From the NCBI RefSeq assembly GCF_006540305.1, contig NZ_BJOR01000001.1, positions 744,001 through 808,000 on the forward strand: a stretch of 64,000 nucleotides of DNA, in the 5' to 3' direction. Origin of the DNA: Streptomyces sp. 6-11-2 (lineage in GTDB: Bacteria; Actinomycetota; Actinomycetes; Streptomycetales; Streptomycetaceae). The translations under genes were made by a program, and so were the position numbers. Shown here in pieces: positions 1 through 7,280 of the stretch (position 1 is the first letter of the stretch; the number at the start of each line of letters is the position of its first letter). Under the pieces are notes generated by a model. The model worked only from the letters and a program-made list of their open reading frames with translations. It was not told where the DNA came from and did not search any database.

Positions 1-69
1 CATACCGTCCGCCGGCCCGCCCGCGAGCACCGCGGCCTCCCGCCCCATCACGCCACCACCAGATTCCAT
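1..69 (-). CDS. Possible N-terminus of a gene running off the left edge
   Basis: Read on the minus strand from the ATG at 69, 23 codons stay open to the window edge (begins MESGGGVMGREAAVLAGGPA). A second in-frame ATG lies seven codons in. Too short to recognise. Support is limited to the open frame, high third-position GC and the position opposite the gene at 208, which would make 70-207 a divergent promoter region. Confidence 0.35.
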   Translation of the reverse strand, partial: MESGGGVMGREAAVLAGGPADGM

Positions 70-78
70 GGGGACAGT

Positions 79-96
79 TTAAGGGTTGCGCAATTG
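79..96. promoter_or_regulatory. TTAA / TTGCGCAA motif, copy 1
   Basis: TTAAGGG followed by the perfect 8-bp palindrome TTGCGCAA (86-93). The same arrangement (TTAACGGA-TTGCGCAA on the other strand) occurs at 3476-3491, ahead of the RodA-like gene. Both copies lie roughly 110-140 bp upstream of the gene they face and point the same way relative to it. The binding factor is unknown. Confidence 0.3.
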
Positions 97-207
97 TTGA
101 CCCGAGGGGAATTCCCGCCCACCGGGGCTTCGGGGCGGGGAGCCGTCGGACCCATGATCCGCCATCCCCCTTGCCCCGCTGGCGAATTGGGGACCTGACC
201 GGGGAAG

Positions 208-603
208 ATGGGCGGCGTGAGTCATCCTGCCGACATCGTCATGGTCTTCGACCGGGACGAGGAACTTGCCGTCTTCCCCTCTCTCCGGGCCGCGGAGGAC
301 GGGCTGGAGGCCATGGACGTGGTGGACGGGGAGTACACGGCCTTCACCGCCGAGGGGCGCCTCGTCGACCTGCGCGCCCCGGACGGCGAGGAAGGCCTGG
401 TCCTGGCCGCGCTCACCGACGAGGACGGCCGGAAGGACCTGGAGCGCCACCTGGCCCGCTTCTGGGCCCGCCGTCCCGGCCGAGCCCCGCTGGGCCCCGA
501 GGACACCGCCCGCCTCCTGCTGGTCGGCGGGCCACGGGCCACGGGCCGCGGACCACGCCGGCTCCGGAACCCGTTCCGGCGCGGTCGCGCGCCGCACTCC
601 TGA
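208..603 (+). CDS. Hypothetical protein, 131 aa
   Basis: A small acidic protein with no family I recognise. The first ~90 residues are rich in Asp/Glu and look folded (short alternating hydrophobic segments, an FDRDEELAVFPSLRAAEDGLEA stretch split by acidic turns). The last 25 residues are Arg/Gly/Pro-rich and probably disordered. No signal peptide or membrane segment. The ATG at 208 is preceded by GGGGAAG; an in-frame ATG at 241 is the alternative. It lies 146 bp upstream of the FtsW-like gene on the same strand, so cotranscription is possible. Third-position GC supports real coding. Confidence 0.6.
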   Translation: MGGVSHPADIVMVFDRDEELAVFPSLRAAEDGLEAMDVVDGEYTAFTAEGRLVDLRAPDGEEGLVLAALTDEDGRKDLERHLARFWARRPGRAPLGPEDTARLLLVGGPRATGRGPRRLRNPFRRGRAPHS

Positions 604-749
604 CGGGACGGCGGACGACCACGATGACAGCACGTTCCGCGCGGCCGGGGCCGCGGGCCCACTCACGCGTGCCGCGGAACGGCGATTCGCCGCCGGCACC
701 GGAGCGCCGCGCCCCGATGGACCGCTCCCGCAGCTCTACGGTTGCACAC

Positions 750-2120
750 ATGCGCAATTCACAGAGTGTCCGTGCGGAGAAGCGCGTGCCGGGCGCCCAG
801 GCCGCCCCGTCGGCGCGTGGACGCCGGCAGGCCCCTCCGCCGGCCCCGGATCCGGCGGGCCGGCCGCGCGGCGGGCGTGCGGGGCGGGTGCCCGGCCCCT
901 CCACGCTCCCGCGCCGCGCCCTCGCGCGGCTGCGGCGGGCCTGGGACCGGCCGCTCACCGGCTACTACCTGGTGGCGGGCAGTGCGGCGCTGATCGCCGG
1001 CCTGGGGCTGGTGATGGTGTTCTCCTCCTCGCAGATCCAGGCGCTGCGCTCCGGTCTGCCGCCGACCTACTATCTGCGTCGGCAGATCATGGCCGCGGTG
1101 ATCGGCGCGGTGCTGGCGGTGCCGGCCGCCCGTATGTCGGTGAAGACGCACCGGTGGCTGGCCTATCCGCTGCTGGCCGGGTCCGTACTGCTGCTGGCGC
1201 TGGTGCAGGTGCCGGGGCTGGGGCGGACCGTCAACGGCAACACCAACTGGCTCGACCTGGGCGGACCGTTCGTGCTCCAACCCAGCGAGTTCGCGAAGGT
1301 CGCGTTCGTCGTATGGGGCGCGGACCTGCTGGCCCGCAAACAGCAGCACAAGCTGCTGGGCCAGTGGAAGCACCTGCTCGTGCCGCTGGTGCCCGGTGCC
1401 TTGCTGCTGCTGGGGCTGATGATGCTCGGCGGGGACATGGGGACCGCGGTCATCCTGTGCGCCGTGCTGTTCGGTCTGCTGTGGCTGGCCGGTGCGCCGC
1501 TGCGGCTCTTCGGGGCCGCCCTGACGGGCACGGCGCTCCTGGCCACCGTACTGATCATGACCGCCCCGCACCGGGTGTCGCGGTTCGCCTGCCTTGGCGC
1601 GAGCGACCCGGGCCCGAGCGACCAGTGCTGGCAGGTGGTGCACGGCCTGTACGCGCTGTCGACGGGCGGCCTGTTCGGCAACGGAATCGGCGCCAGCGTG
1701 GAGAAGTGGGGCCAACTGCCCGAGCCGCACACCGACTTCATCTTCGCCGTCACCGGGGAGGAACTGGGTCTGTTCGGCACCCTGTCCGTACTGGCCCTGT
1801 TCGCCGCGCTGTTCGCGGGCGGGCTGCGCATCGCCACCCGCCGCAACGACCCATTCGTCCGCCTGGCGACCGGCGGCATCGTCACCTGGCTCGCGGCGCA
1901 GACCTTCATCAACCTCGGCGGCGTCCTGGGGCTGGTGCCCGTCGCGGGCGTGCCCCTGCCCCTGTTCTCCTACGGCGGCAGCTCGCTGATCGCCACCCTG
2001 TACGCCGTGGGGCTCCTGCTCGCCGCCGCCCGCGGCGAACCCGCTGTGCGTAAGGCGCTGGAGGGTCGATGGCGCCGGGTTCGCTCGACCCTGCCGCGCC
2101 TCCCCGGGCGCCGCCGCTGA
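750..2120 (+). CDS. ftsW: SEDS-family peptidoglycan polymerase, FtsW-like
   Basis: A polytopic membrane protein of about 456 residues that polymerises lipid II during septal or polar wall synthesis. It has about ten membrane helices after a ~65-residue Arg/Pro-rich cytoplasmic N-terminus. SEDS signatures are clear: LQPSEFAKVAF after the first helices, HTDFIFAVTGEELG (holding the conserved Asp) near residue 330, and GVPLPLFSYGGSS near the C-terminus. The ATG at 750 was chosen because a TACGGT -10-like box lies just upstream, suggesting a leaderless transcript; ATG 717 in frame is possible. It converges with a RodA-like gene, with only 10 bp between the two stop codons. No class B penicillin-binding protein partner is encoded nearby. 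Streptomyces carry several SEDS paralogues, so this may not be the main divisional FtsW. Confidence 0.88.
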   Translation: MRNSQSVRAEKRVPGAQAAPSARGRRQAPPPAPDPAGRPRGGRAGRVPGPSTLPRRALARLRRAWDRPLTGYYLVAGSAALIAGLGLVMVFSSSQIQALRSGLPPTYYLRRQIMAAVIGAVLAVPAARMSVKTHRWLAYPLLAGSVLLLALVQVPGLGRTVNGNTNWLDLGGPFVLQPSEFAKVAFVVWGADLLARKQQHKLLGQWKHLLVPLVPGALLLLGLMMLGGDMGTAVILCAVLFGLLWLAGAPLRLFGAALTGTALLATVLIMTAPHRVSRFACLGASDPGPSDQCWQVVHGLYALSTGGLFGNGIGASVEKWGQLPEPHTDFIFAVTGEELGLFGTLSVLALFAALFAGGLRIATRRNDPFVRLATGGIVTWLAAQTFINLGGVLGLVPVAGVPLPLFSYGGSSLIATLYAVGLLLAAARGEPAVRKALEGRWRRVRSTLPRLPGRRR

Positions 2121-2130
2121 GACTCTGCGG

Positions 2131-3336
2131 TCAGGCGGACAGCGGGCGTTGCAGACGGAGGCCCTGGAGTATGCCCACGGCGATCCAGCCGGCGAACATC
2201 GACGAGCCGCCGTAGCTGACGAACGGCAGCGGCAGTCCGGTGACCGGCATGATGCCGAGGTTCATGCCGATGTTCTCGAACGCCTGGAAGGCCAGCCAGG
2301 CCACGATGCCGGTCGCGACCACCGTTCCGTACAGGTCGGGGCAGGCGCGGGCGATGCGCAGCGCACGCCACAGCACCACGCCGAGCAGGGCGATCAGCGC
2401 CCCGGCGCCCAGGAAGCCCAGCTCCTCCCCCGCCACGCTGAAGACGAAGTCGGTCTGCTGCTCGGGCACGAACTGCCCGGTGGTCTGCGCTCCGTGGAAC
2501 AGCCCCTGGCCCAGCAGGCCGCCGGCCCCGATGGCGATCCGGGCCTGGCTGGTGTTGTAGCCGACCCCGGACGGGTCGAGGGCGGGATCGGCGAACGCGG
2601 CGAACCGGTTGATCTGGTACTGGTCCAGCAGGTGCAGTTGCCACACCGCCACCGCACCCAGGACTCCGGCCGCGAGCAGCCCGGTGACCCAGCGCGCGGA
2701 GGCACCGGAGGCGAGCAGCACCCCGAGCACGATCACGCCGATGCCCATGAACTGCCCGAGGTCCGGCGTGAGCAGGACCAGCAGGGCGGGCACGCCGGCC
2801 ACCGCCAGGGACTCCAGGACGCTGCGGCTGTCCGGGCTCGGCCGGTCACCCGTGTCCACCTTGGTGGCCAGCAGCACGGCCATGGCCAGCACGATGGCGA
2901 CCTTGACGAACTCCGCCGGCTGGATGGACATCCCGCCGATCATGATCCAGCGGCGCGACCCGTTGATCGTGGCGCCCAGCGGCGTCAGCACCGCGAGGAC
3001 CAGCAGGAGCGTGACGCCGTACAGGAGGGGGACGAGGTCCCGGAGCCTGCGCGGGCCCAGCCACATGGTGCCGACGGCCAGGGCGATCCCGATGGCGGTG
3101 TTGATCAGATGGCGCGTCAGGAAGGCGTACGGGTCACCCTCGGTCAGCTGGGTGCGGCCGCGGGTCGCGGAGTACACCAGGAGCGCGCCGAGCACCGACA
3201 GCGCCAGCGCGGCGCCCAGCAGCGGCCAGTCCAGCCGCCGCAGGACCGAACCGAAGGCCGTGGGCGGCCGCGGTCCCGCGCGCCGGAACGTCCCCCGGAC
3301 GGCTCCCGGCCCCATGAGCCCGCTCCCGACCTCCAT
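2131..3336 (-). CDS. rodA: SEDS-family peptidoglycan polymerase, RodA-like
   Basis: About 401 residues with ten predicted membrane helices. SEDS landmarks are SIQPAEFVKVAIVL, QTDFVFSVAGEELGF and NLGIMPVTGLPLPFVSYGGSSM, the last being RodA-like. The predicted role is glycan polymerisation with a class B PBP. The ATG at 3336 is preceded by a good Shine-Dalgarno (GAAGGAGAGC). The frame stays open upstream to a TTG at 3483, but that stretch is made of 10-bp tandem repeats and translates to low-complexity Arg/Glu/Asn text, so I read it as leader. The two SEDS genes here are only distantly alike and are not a recent tandem copy. Confidence 0.88.
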   Translation of the reverse strand: MEVGSGLMGPGAVRGTFRRAGPRPPTAFGSVLRRLDWPLLGAALALSVLGALLVYSATRGRTQLTEGDPYAFLTRHLINTAIGIALAVGTMWLGPRRLRDLVPLLYGVTLLLVLAVLTPLGATINGSRRWIMIGGMSIQPAEFVKVAIVLAMAVLLATKVDTGDRPSPDSRSVLESLAVAGVPALLVLLTPDLGQFMGIGVIVLGVLLASGASARWVTGLLAAGVLGAVAVWQLHLLDQYQINRFAAFADPALDPSGVGYNTSQARIAIGAGGLLGQGLFHGAQTTGQFVPEQQTDFVFSVAGEELGFLGAGALIALLGVVLWRALRIARACPDLYGTVVATGIVAWLAFQAFENIGMNLGIMPVTGLPLPFVSYGGSSMFAGWIAVGILQGLRLQRPLSA

Positions 3337-3340
3337 CGCG

Positions 3341-3420
3341 GCTCTCCTTCGCTCTGGTTCGCTCTGGTTCGCTCTGGTTCGATCCGGCGCACTCCGGTTC
3401 GCTCCGGTTCGCTCCGGCCG
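3341..3420 (-). repeat. 10-bp tandem repeat array in the rodA-like leader
   Basis: Eight consecutive decamers with an exact 10-bp period. On the plus strand: GCTCTCCTTC, three perfect GCTCTGGTTC (3351-3380), then GATCCGGCGC, ACTCCGGTTC, GCTCCGGTTC, GCTCCGGCCG. On the gene's strand the repeat reads GAACCAGAGC, and the unit nearest the start (GAAGGAGAGC) supplies the Shine-Dalgarno. The period matches one helical turn. Confidence 0.85.
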
Positions 3421-3475
3421 CGCCCCGGCAGGCTGTCCCGGATCCCGCACGACGCGGAACGCCATCATCGCCCAG

Positions 3476-3491
3476 TTGCGCAATCCGTTAA
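3476..3491. promoter_or_regulatory. TTGCGCAA / TTAA motif, copy 2
   Basis: TTGCGCAA (3476-3483) followed by TCCGTTAA on the plus strand, the inverted equivalent of the element at 79-96. It lies between the divergent RodA-like and lysyl-transferase genes, 140 bp from the former and 80 bp from the latter. A partial copy (GGGTTGCGCG) follows about 20 bp on. Confidence 0.3.
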
Positions 3492-3572
3492 GTGAAGCAC
3501 GCCGAAGGGTTGCGCGCTCACCGGCCCCCGCCCGTGGTCACGCCTGCTCAGCAGGCCCTACGCTGGCCTCTC

Positions 3573-5402
3573 GTGAAGGACTCCGTGACCACCGACGAAG
3601 GCTCCTCGCGGAATCGTCTTCGCGCCGTCTCGTACCGCCGTGTGCCCGCCGTGGCCGGTTACCTGTGCCTGCTCGTGGGCGTACTCGACGTCGCGGGGGC
3701 GATCTTCCCGCGTATGCGGCACGGGCGGGTGCACACCCTGGCCGTGGCCCTGCCCGGGGCCGTGTCCACCCTGGCCACCGCCGCCTCGCTGATCGTGGGC
3801 GTGCTGATGGTGATGCTGGCGCACGCCCTGCGGCGCCGCAAACGGCGGGCCTGGCGGGCGGTGATGATCCTGCTGCCCACGGGCGCGGCACTGCAACTGC
3901 TGCGCTGGCACCAGCATGTGCCCGGCGTCGTCACGGTGCTGCTGTTCGTGCTGCTGCTCGTCGCCCGCCGGGAGTTCTACGCGCTGTCCGACCCGCGCAC
4001 CCGGTGGCGGGCGGTGTGGAACTTCCTCCTGCTGAGCGCCTTCAGCCTCGGCGCGGGACTGCTGATCGTCGGCGCCCACCCCAGGAAGGTCGTCGCGGCC
4101 TCACTGTCCGACCGTATCCAGCACGTCGCCTACGGTCTGATCGGCATCGAGGGACCGGTGCACTACTCCAGCGAGCGCACCAGCGACCTCGTCTACTTCT
4201 CGCTCGCCGGGCTCGGCCTGCTGACCGCGGCCACCACCCTCTACCTCGCGCTGCGCCCCTCCACACCCGTACCCGTCCTCGGCGACGACGAGGAGCGGCG
4301 GCTGCGCGCCCTGCTGGAACGGCACGGCGAGCGGGACTCGCTGGGATACTTCGCGCTGCGCCGCGACAAGAACGTGCTCTTCTCCCCCACCGGAAAGGCG
4401 GCGATCGCCTACCGGGTGGTGTCCGGCGTGATGCTCGCGGGCGGCGACCCGATCGGCGACGTGGAGGCCTGGCCGGGCGCCATCAAGGAGTTCATGGACA
4501 CCGCCGCCCGGCACGCCTGGGTCCCCGCGGTGATGGGGTGCAGCGAGACCGGCGGCGAGGTGTGGACCCGCGAAGCCGGACTGAACGCCCTGGAGATCGG
4601 CGACGAGGCCGTCGTCGACACCGGCGCCTTCACCCTGTCCGGACGGCCGATGCGCAATGTCCGGCAGATGGTCAACCGCATCGAACGGGGCGGCTACAGC
4701 TGCCGCATCCGCCGCGTGCGCGACCTGTCCGAGCAGGAGACCGAGCAGATCCGCGCGGCGGCGGCCGCCTGGCGCGGCACCGAGGTGGAACGCGGCTTCT
4801 CCATGGCCCTCGGGCGCTTCGGCGAGGCCGGTGACGGCGACTGCGTGGTCGTCACGGCCCACAAGGAGCCGGACGCCGGCGCCCCCGCGCCCGGCGGGGA
4901 CATCCGCGCGGTCCTGCACTTCGTGCCCTGGGGCCGGGACGGGATCTCCCTGGACCTGATGCGCCGCGACCGCACCGCCGACCCCGGTCTGAACGAACTC
5001 CTCATCGTCAAGGCCCTCCAGCAGGCCCCCGGTCTCGGTGTCGGCCGGGTCTCGCTGAACTTCGCGATGTTCCGCGCCGCCCTCGCCCGCGGTGAACGCC
5101 TGGGCGCCGGACCGGCCCTGCGCGCCTGGCGCGGCCTGCTGCTCTTCCTCTCCCGCTGGTTCCAGATCGAGTCGCTGTACAAGTTCAACGCCAAGTTCCA
5201 GCCCCGGTGGGAGCCGAGGTTCCTGGTCTATCCCACGGCCCGGGACCTGCTCCGCATCAGCCTGGCCGCGCTCCAGGCCGAGGCGTTCCTCAATCTGTCC
5301 TGGCCCGCACCGTGGCGGCGGAAGCCGCGGCGGCCGGAGCCCGCGCCTGCCGAGGCGGAGCCCGCCGCGTTCGAACCGCCCGGGGGACCGCCGGTACCCT
5401 AG
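3573..5402 (+). CDS. Lysyl-phosphatidylglycerol synthase-like protein (DUF2156)
   Basis: About 609 residues. The N-terminal ~220 residues hold five to six membrane helices. The C-terminal ~330 residues match the soluble DUF2156/LPG-synthase catalytic domain (DSLGYFALRRDKNVLFSP, AYRVVSGVMLAGGDPIG, LMRRDRTADPGLNELLIVKAL, RWFQIESLYKFNAKFQPRW). Such enzymes move an amino acid, usually Lys, from aminoacyl-tRNA to phosphatidylglycerol, reducing membrane negative charge and resistance to cationic peptides. No lysyl-tRNA synthetase domain is fused, unlike mycobacterial LysX. The GTG at 3573 was chosen because TACGCT lies 7-12 bp upstream, a typical leaderless layout; the frame opens earlier, at 3492. 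The C-terminal 25 residues are Pro/Ala/Glu-rich. It ends four bases before the ArsR gene. Confidence 0.85.
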   Translation: MKDSVTTDEGSSRNRLRAVSYRRVPAVAGYLCLLVGVLDVAGAIFPRMRHGRVHTLAVALPGAVSTLATAASLIVGVLMVMLAHALRRRKRRAWRAVMILLPTGAALQLLRWHQHVPGVVTVLLFVLLLVARREFYALSDPRTRWRAVWNFLLLSAFSLGAGLLIVGAHPRKVVAASLSDRIQHVAYGLIGIEGPVHYSSERTSDLVYFSLAGLGLLTAATTLYLALRPSTPVPVLGDDEERRLRALLERHGERDSLGYFALRRDKNVLFSPTGKAAIAYRVVSGVMLAGGDPIGDVEAWPGAIKEFMDTAARHAWVPAVMGCSETGGEVWTREAGLNALEIGDEAVVDTGAFTLSGRPMRNVRQMVNRIERGGYSCRIRRVRDLSEQETEQIRAAAAAWRGTEVERGFSMALGRFGEAGDGDCVVVTAHKEPDAGAPAPGGDIRAVLHFVPWGRDGISLDLMRRDRTADPGLNELLIVKALQQAPGLGVGRVSLNFAMFRAALARGERLGAGPALRAWRGLLLFLSRWFQIESLYKFNAKFQPRWEPRFLVYPTARDLLRISLAALQAEAFLNLSWPAPWRRKPRRPEPAPAEAEPAAFEPPGGPPVP

Positions 5403-5418
5403 TTGCATGGATGTGCAA
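5403..5418. promoter_or_regulatory. Inverted-repeat operator overlapping the arsR-type start codon
   Basis: TTGCA-TGGATG-TGCAA: 5-bp arms with a 6-bp spacer, covering the ATG at 5407. The promoter of the ABC operon at 9385-9400 carries TTGCG-TCGATG-CGCAA, identical at 13 of 16 positions with the same arm and spacer lengths. ArsR/SmtB repressors bind imperfect inverted repeats of this general form, so this is the likely autoregulatory site. Confidence 0.65.
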
Positions 5419-5817
5419 GGAAAGGTGTGGGACGCCGAGGCGGCGGACCGGGCGGTGGCGGTGCTCAAGGCGGTGGCGGACCCCTCCCGCTACCGGCTGC
5501 TGTGGGCCCTCAGCCACGGTGAACAGCCGGTGAGCGAGCTGGCCCGGATGCTGGACGCCCACGTGGCCGCGACGTCCCAGCACCTGGCCAGACTCCGGGC
5601 GGCCGGTCTGGTGACCACGCGCCGGGAGGGCACACGTATCTTCTACCGGGCCGCGGGAGTGCGGCCCCTGCTGGAGGCCGCGCACCTCACGGGCACCGAG
5701 GGCGGCGGCCCCGGAACCGGCGGCTCCGGTGGCGAGGAGAGCGCGCTCGCACCCCGGCGGGCCGCCGCCGCCAACCCGGTGCTCTCACGCCGCCCGGCCC
5801 TGGGCGGCACCCCATGA
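5407..5817 (+). CDS. ArsR/SmtB-family winged-helix regulator
   Basis: 136 residues. Residues ~15-95 form the ArsR winged helix (AVLKAVADPSRYRLLWALS, then PVSELARMLDAHVAATSQHLARLRAAGLV as recognition helix and TTRREGTRIFYR as wing). The protein has no Cys, and the DxH...HxxE alpha-5 metal site of SmtB-type sensors is not evident, so the ligand cannot be predicted. The last ~40 residues are Gly/Ala/Pro-rich. It converges with the ABC transporter genes, 19 bp away at the 3' end. An operator over its own start matches one at the far end of that operon, which suggests it represses both itself and the transporter. Confidence 0.88.
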   Translation: MDVQGKVWDAEAADRAVAVLKAVADPSRYRLLWALSHGEQPVSELARMLDAHVAATSQHLARLRAAGLVTTRREGTRIFYRAAGVRPLLEAAHLTGTEGGGPGTGGSGGEESALAPRRAAAANPVLSRRPALGGTP

Positions 5818-5836
5818 GGCGGCGGCCCCGCGGTGC

Positions 5837-7219
5837 TCAGGCGGGGCACTGGGTGTCCGTGGGTCCGGAGGCGTCGCCGGTGTCGTCGCGGCGGTACTCC
5901 TCGGGGCCGGCGTCGTAGGCGTACAACTCGGCGTAGCGGCCCCAGTCGGTGGCCGTCTCCAACTGCTGGTCGACCTGCTCGCTGGTGTAGTGATGGGCCA
6001 GCAGATCGCGGAAGAATCCGGCCCGCGCGGTCCCGTCGGCCTTGCCGCGCACGCTGCTGGTGATCACCTTGACCAGCGGCAGCTGGATCGCGGCCCGGGC
6101 GAAGATGGTCTTCGACTCCTGGACGTCGGCCCCGGCGAACGCGGTGCCGGTGTCGGTGAGCAGCAGGTCGTCGCCGCTGAACCCGGCGAAACCGAGCAGG
6201 TCCAGGGCGTCGACCTGGGGCATGACGTCGTCGACCTCGAGACCGAGGTCGTCGGCGAGACCGGCGAGATCGCAGCGCCCGCCGCGGTGCAGCACCAGCT
6301 CCGCCAGGCCCGACAGCCCGTCCACGCTCGCCTGCGGCAGCGGGGTGTTGGCCACCGTCCGCCTCTCCAGGTCGGCCGGTTCCTGGCGGCCGGGGGTGCG
6401 GCCCTCCTTCTGCCGGCCGGTCATGGTGCGGTAGACACGGTCGATCATGTCCTCGAAGGCGGCGGAGTTGCGGTCGCGGGGCCGGTCCAGACCGACCTCG
6501 AAGACCTCCCGGATGGTGCCGTAGGGGCGGGAGCCGAGCACCACGATCCGGTCGGCCATCAGGACCGCCTCCTCGATGTTGTGGGTGACCAGCACGATGG
6601 CCCTGGTGGGGAACTGGCCGGACTCCCACAGCTCCATCAGCTCGCCGCGCAGGTTCTCCGCCGTGAGCACGTCCAGGGCGGAGAAGGGCTCGTCCATCAT
6701 CAGCACGTCCGGCTCGACGACCAGCGCGCGGGCGAAGCCGACGCGCTGGCGCATGCCACCCGACAGTTCCTTGGGATAGGCGGACTCGAAGCCGTCCAGG
6801 CCGATCAGGTCGATGGCCAGGCGGGCGGCCTCGGCGCGCTCCACGGGGTGCACACCCTTGGCCTCCAGGCCGAGTTCGACGTTCTGCTGCACGGTCAGCC
6901 AGGGCAGCAGCGCGAAGGTCTGGAACACCATCGCCGTACCGGGGTTGGCGCCGGTCAGCGCGGCGCCCTTGTAGCTGACGGTGCCGGAGCTGGCCGGGAC
7001 GAGTCCGGCCATACAGCGCAGCAGCGTCGACTTGCCCGAGCCGGACTTGCCCAGCAGCGCGACGACCTCACCGGCGCGGATCTCGAGGTCGATGCCGGAG
7101 AGCACGGGCAGTTCGCCGTCGGCGCCCGCGTACGACTTCGTCAGGCCGACGGTCTCCAGCAGCGGTTCGCCGTCGGCCGGGCGGGTGTTCTCGGTGGCCG
7201 GAAGGGTGTTCATCGCCAT
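5837..7219 (-). CDS. ABC transporter ATPase with AAA-associated C-terminal domain
   Basis: 460 residues. Residues ~20-250 are an ABC ATPase of the nitrate/sulfonate/taurine import class: Walker A GKSGSGKST, signature LSGGMRQRVGFARAL, Walker B VLMMDEPFSALD, and the switch His in LVTHNIEEAV. A further ~150 residues follow, holding a winged-helix-like 'AAA-associated' domain (SVDGLSGLAELVLHRGG through EQVDQQLETATDWGRYAELY). This two-domain form usually goes with the duplicated permease encoded next to it. ATG 7219 and ATG 7213 are both possible starts. No substrate-binding protein is encoded nearby, which is unusual for an importer. Confidence 0.88.
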   Translation of the reverse strand: MAMNTLPATENTRPADGEPLLETVGLTKSYAGADGELPVLSGIDLEIRAGEVVALLGKSGSGKSTLLRCMAGLVPASSGTVSYKGAALTGANPGTAMVFQTFALLPWLTVQQNVELGLEAKGVHPVERAEAARLAIDLIGLDGFESAYPKELSGGMRQRVGFARALVVEPDVLMMDEPFSALDVLTAENLRGELMELWESGQFPTRAIVLVTHNIEEAVLMADRIVVLGSRPYGTIREVFEVGLDRPRDRNSAAFEDMIDRVYRTMTGRQKEGRTPGRQEPADLERRTVANTPLPQASVDGLSGLAELVLHRGGRCDLAGLADDLGLEVDDVMPQVDALDLLGFAGFSGDDLLLTDTGTAFAGADVQESKTIFARAAIQLPLVKVITSSVRGKADGTARAGFFRDLLAHHYTSEQVDQQLETATDWGRYAELYAYDAGPEEYRRDDTGDASGPTDTQCPA

Positions 7220-7280
7220 GGCAGGTCCAAGCTGTGGGGTGCGGAGTACGGATGGGGCCCGGTGTGCGGACGGGAGGGGA

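Noticed and set aside
3337..3483. N-terminal extension of the RodA-like protein to a TTG at 3483
   Set aside because: It would be translated from the 10-bp repeat array, gives low-complexity sequence, and a good ribosome site serves the ATG at 3336.
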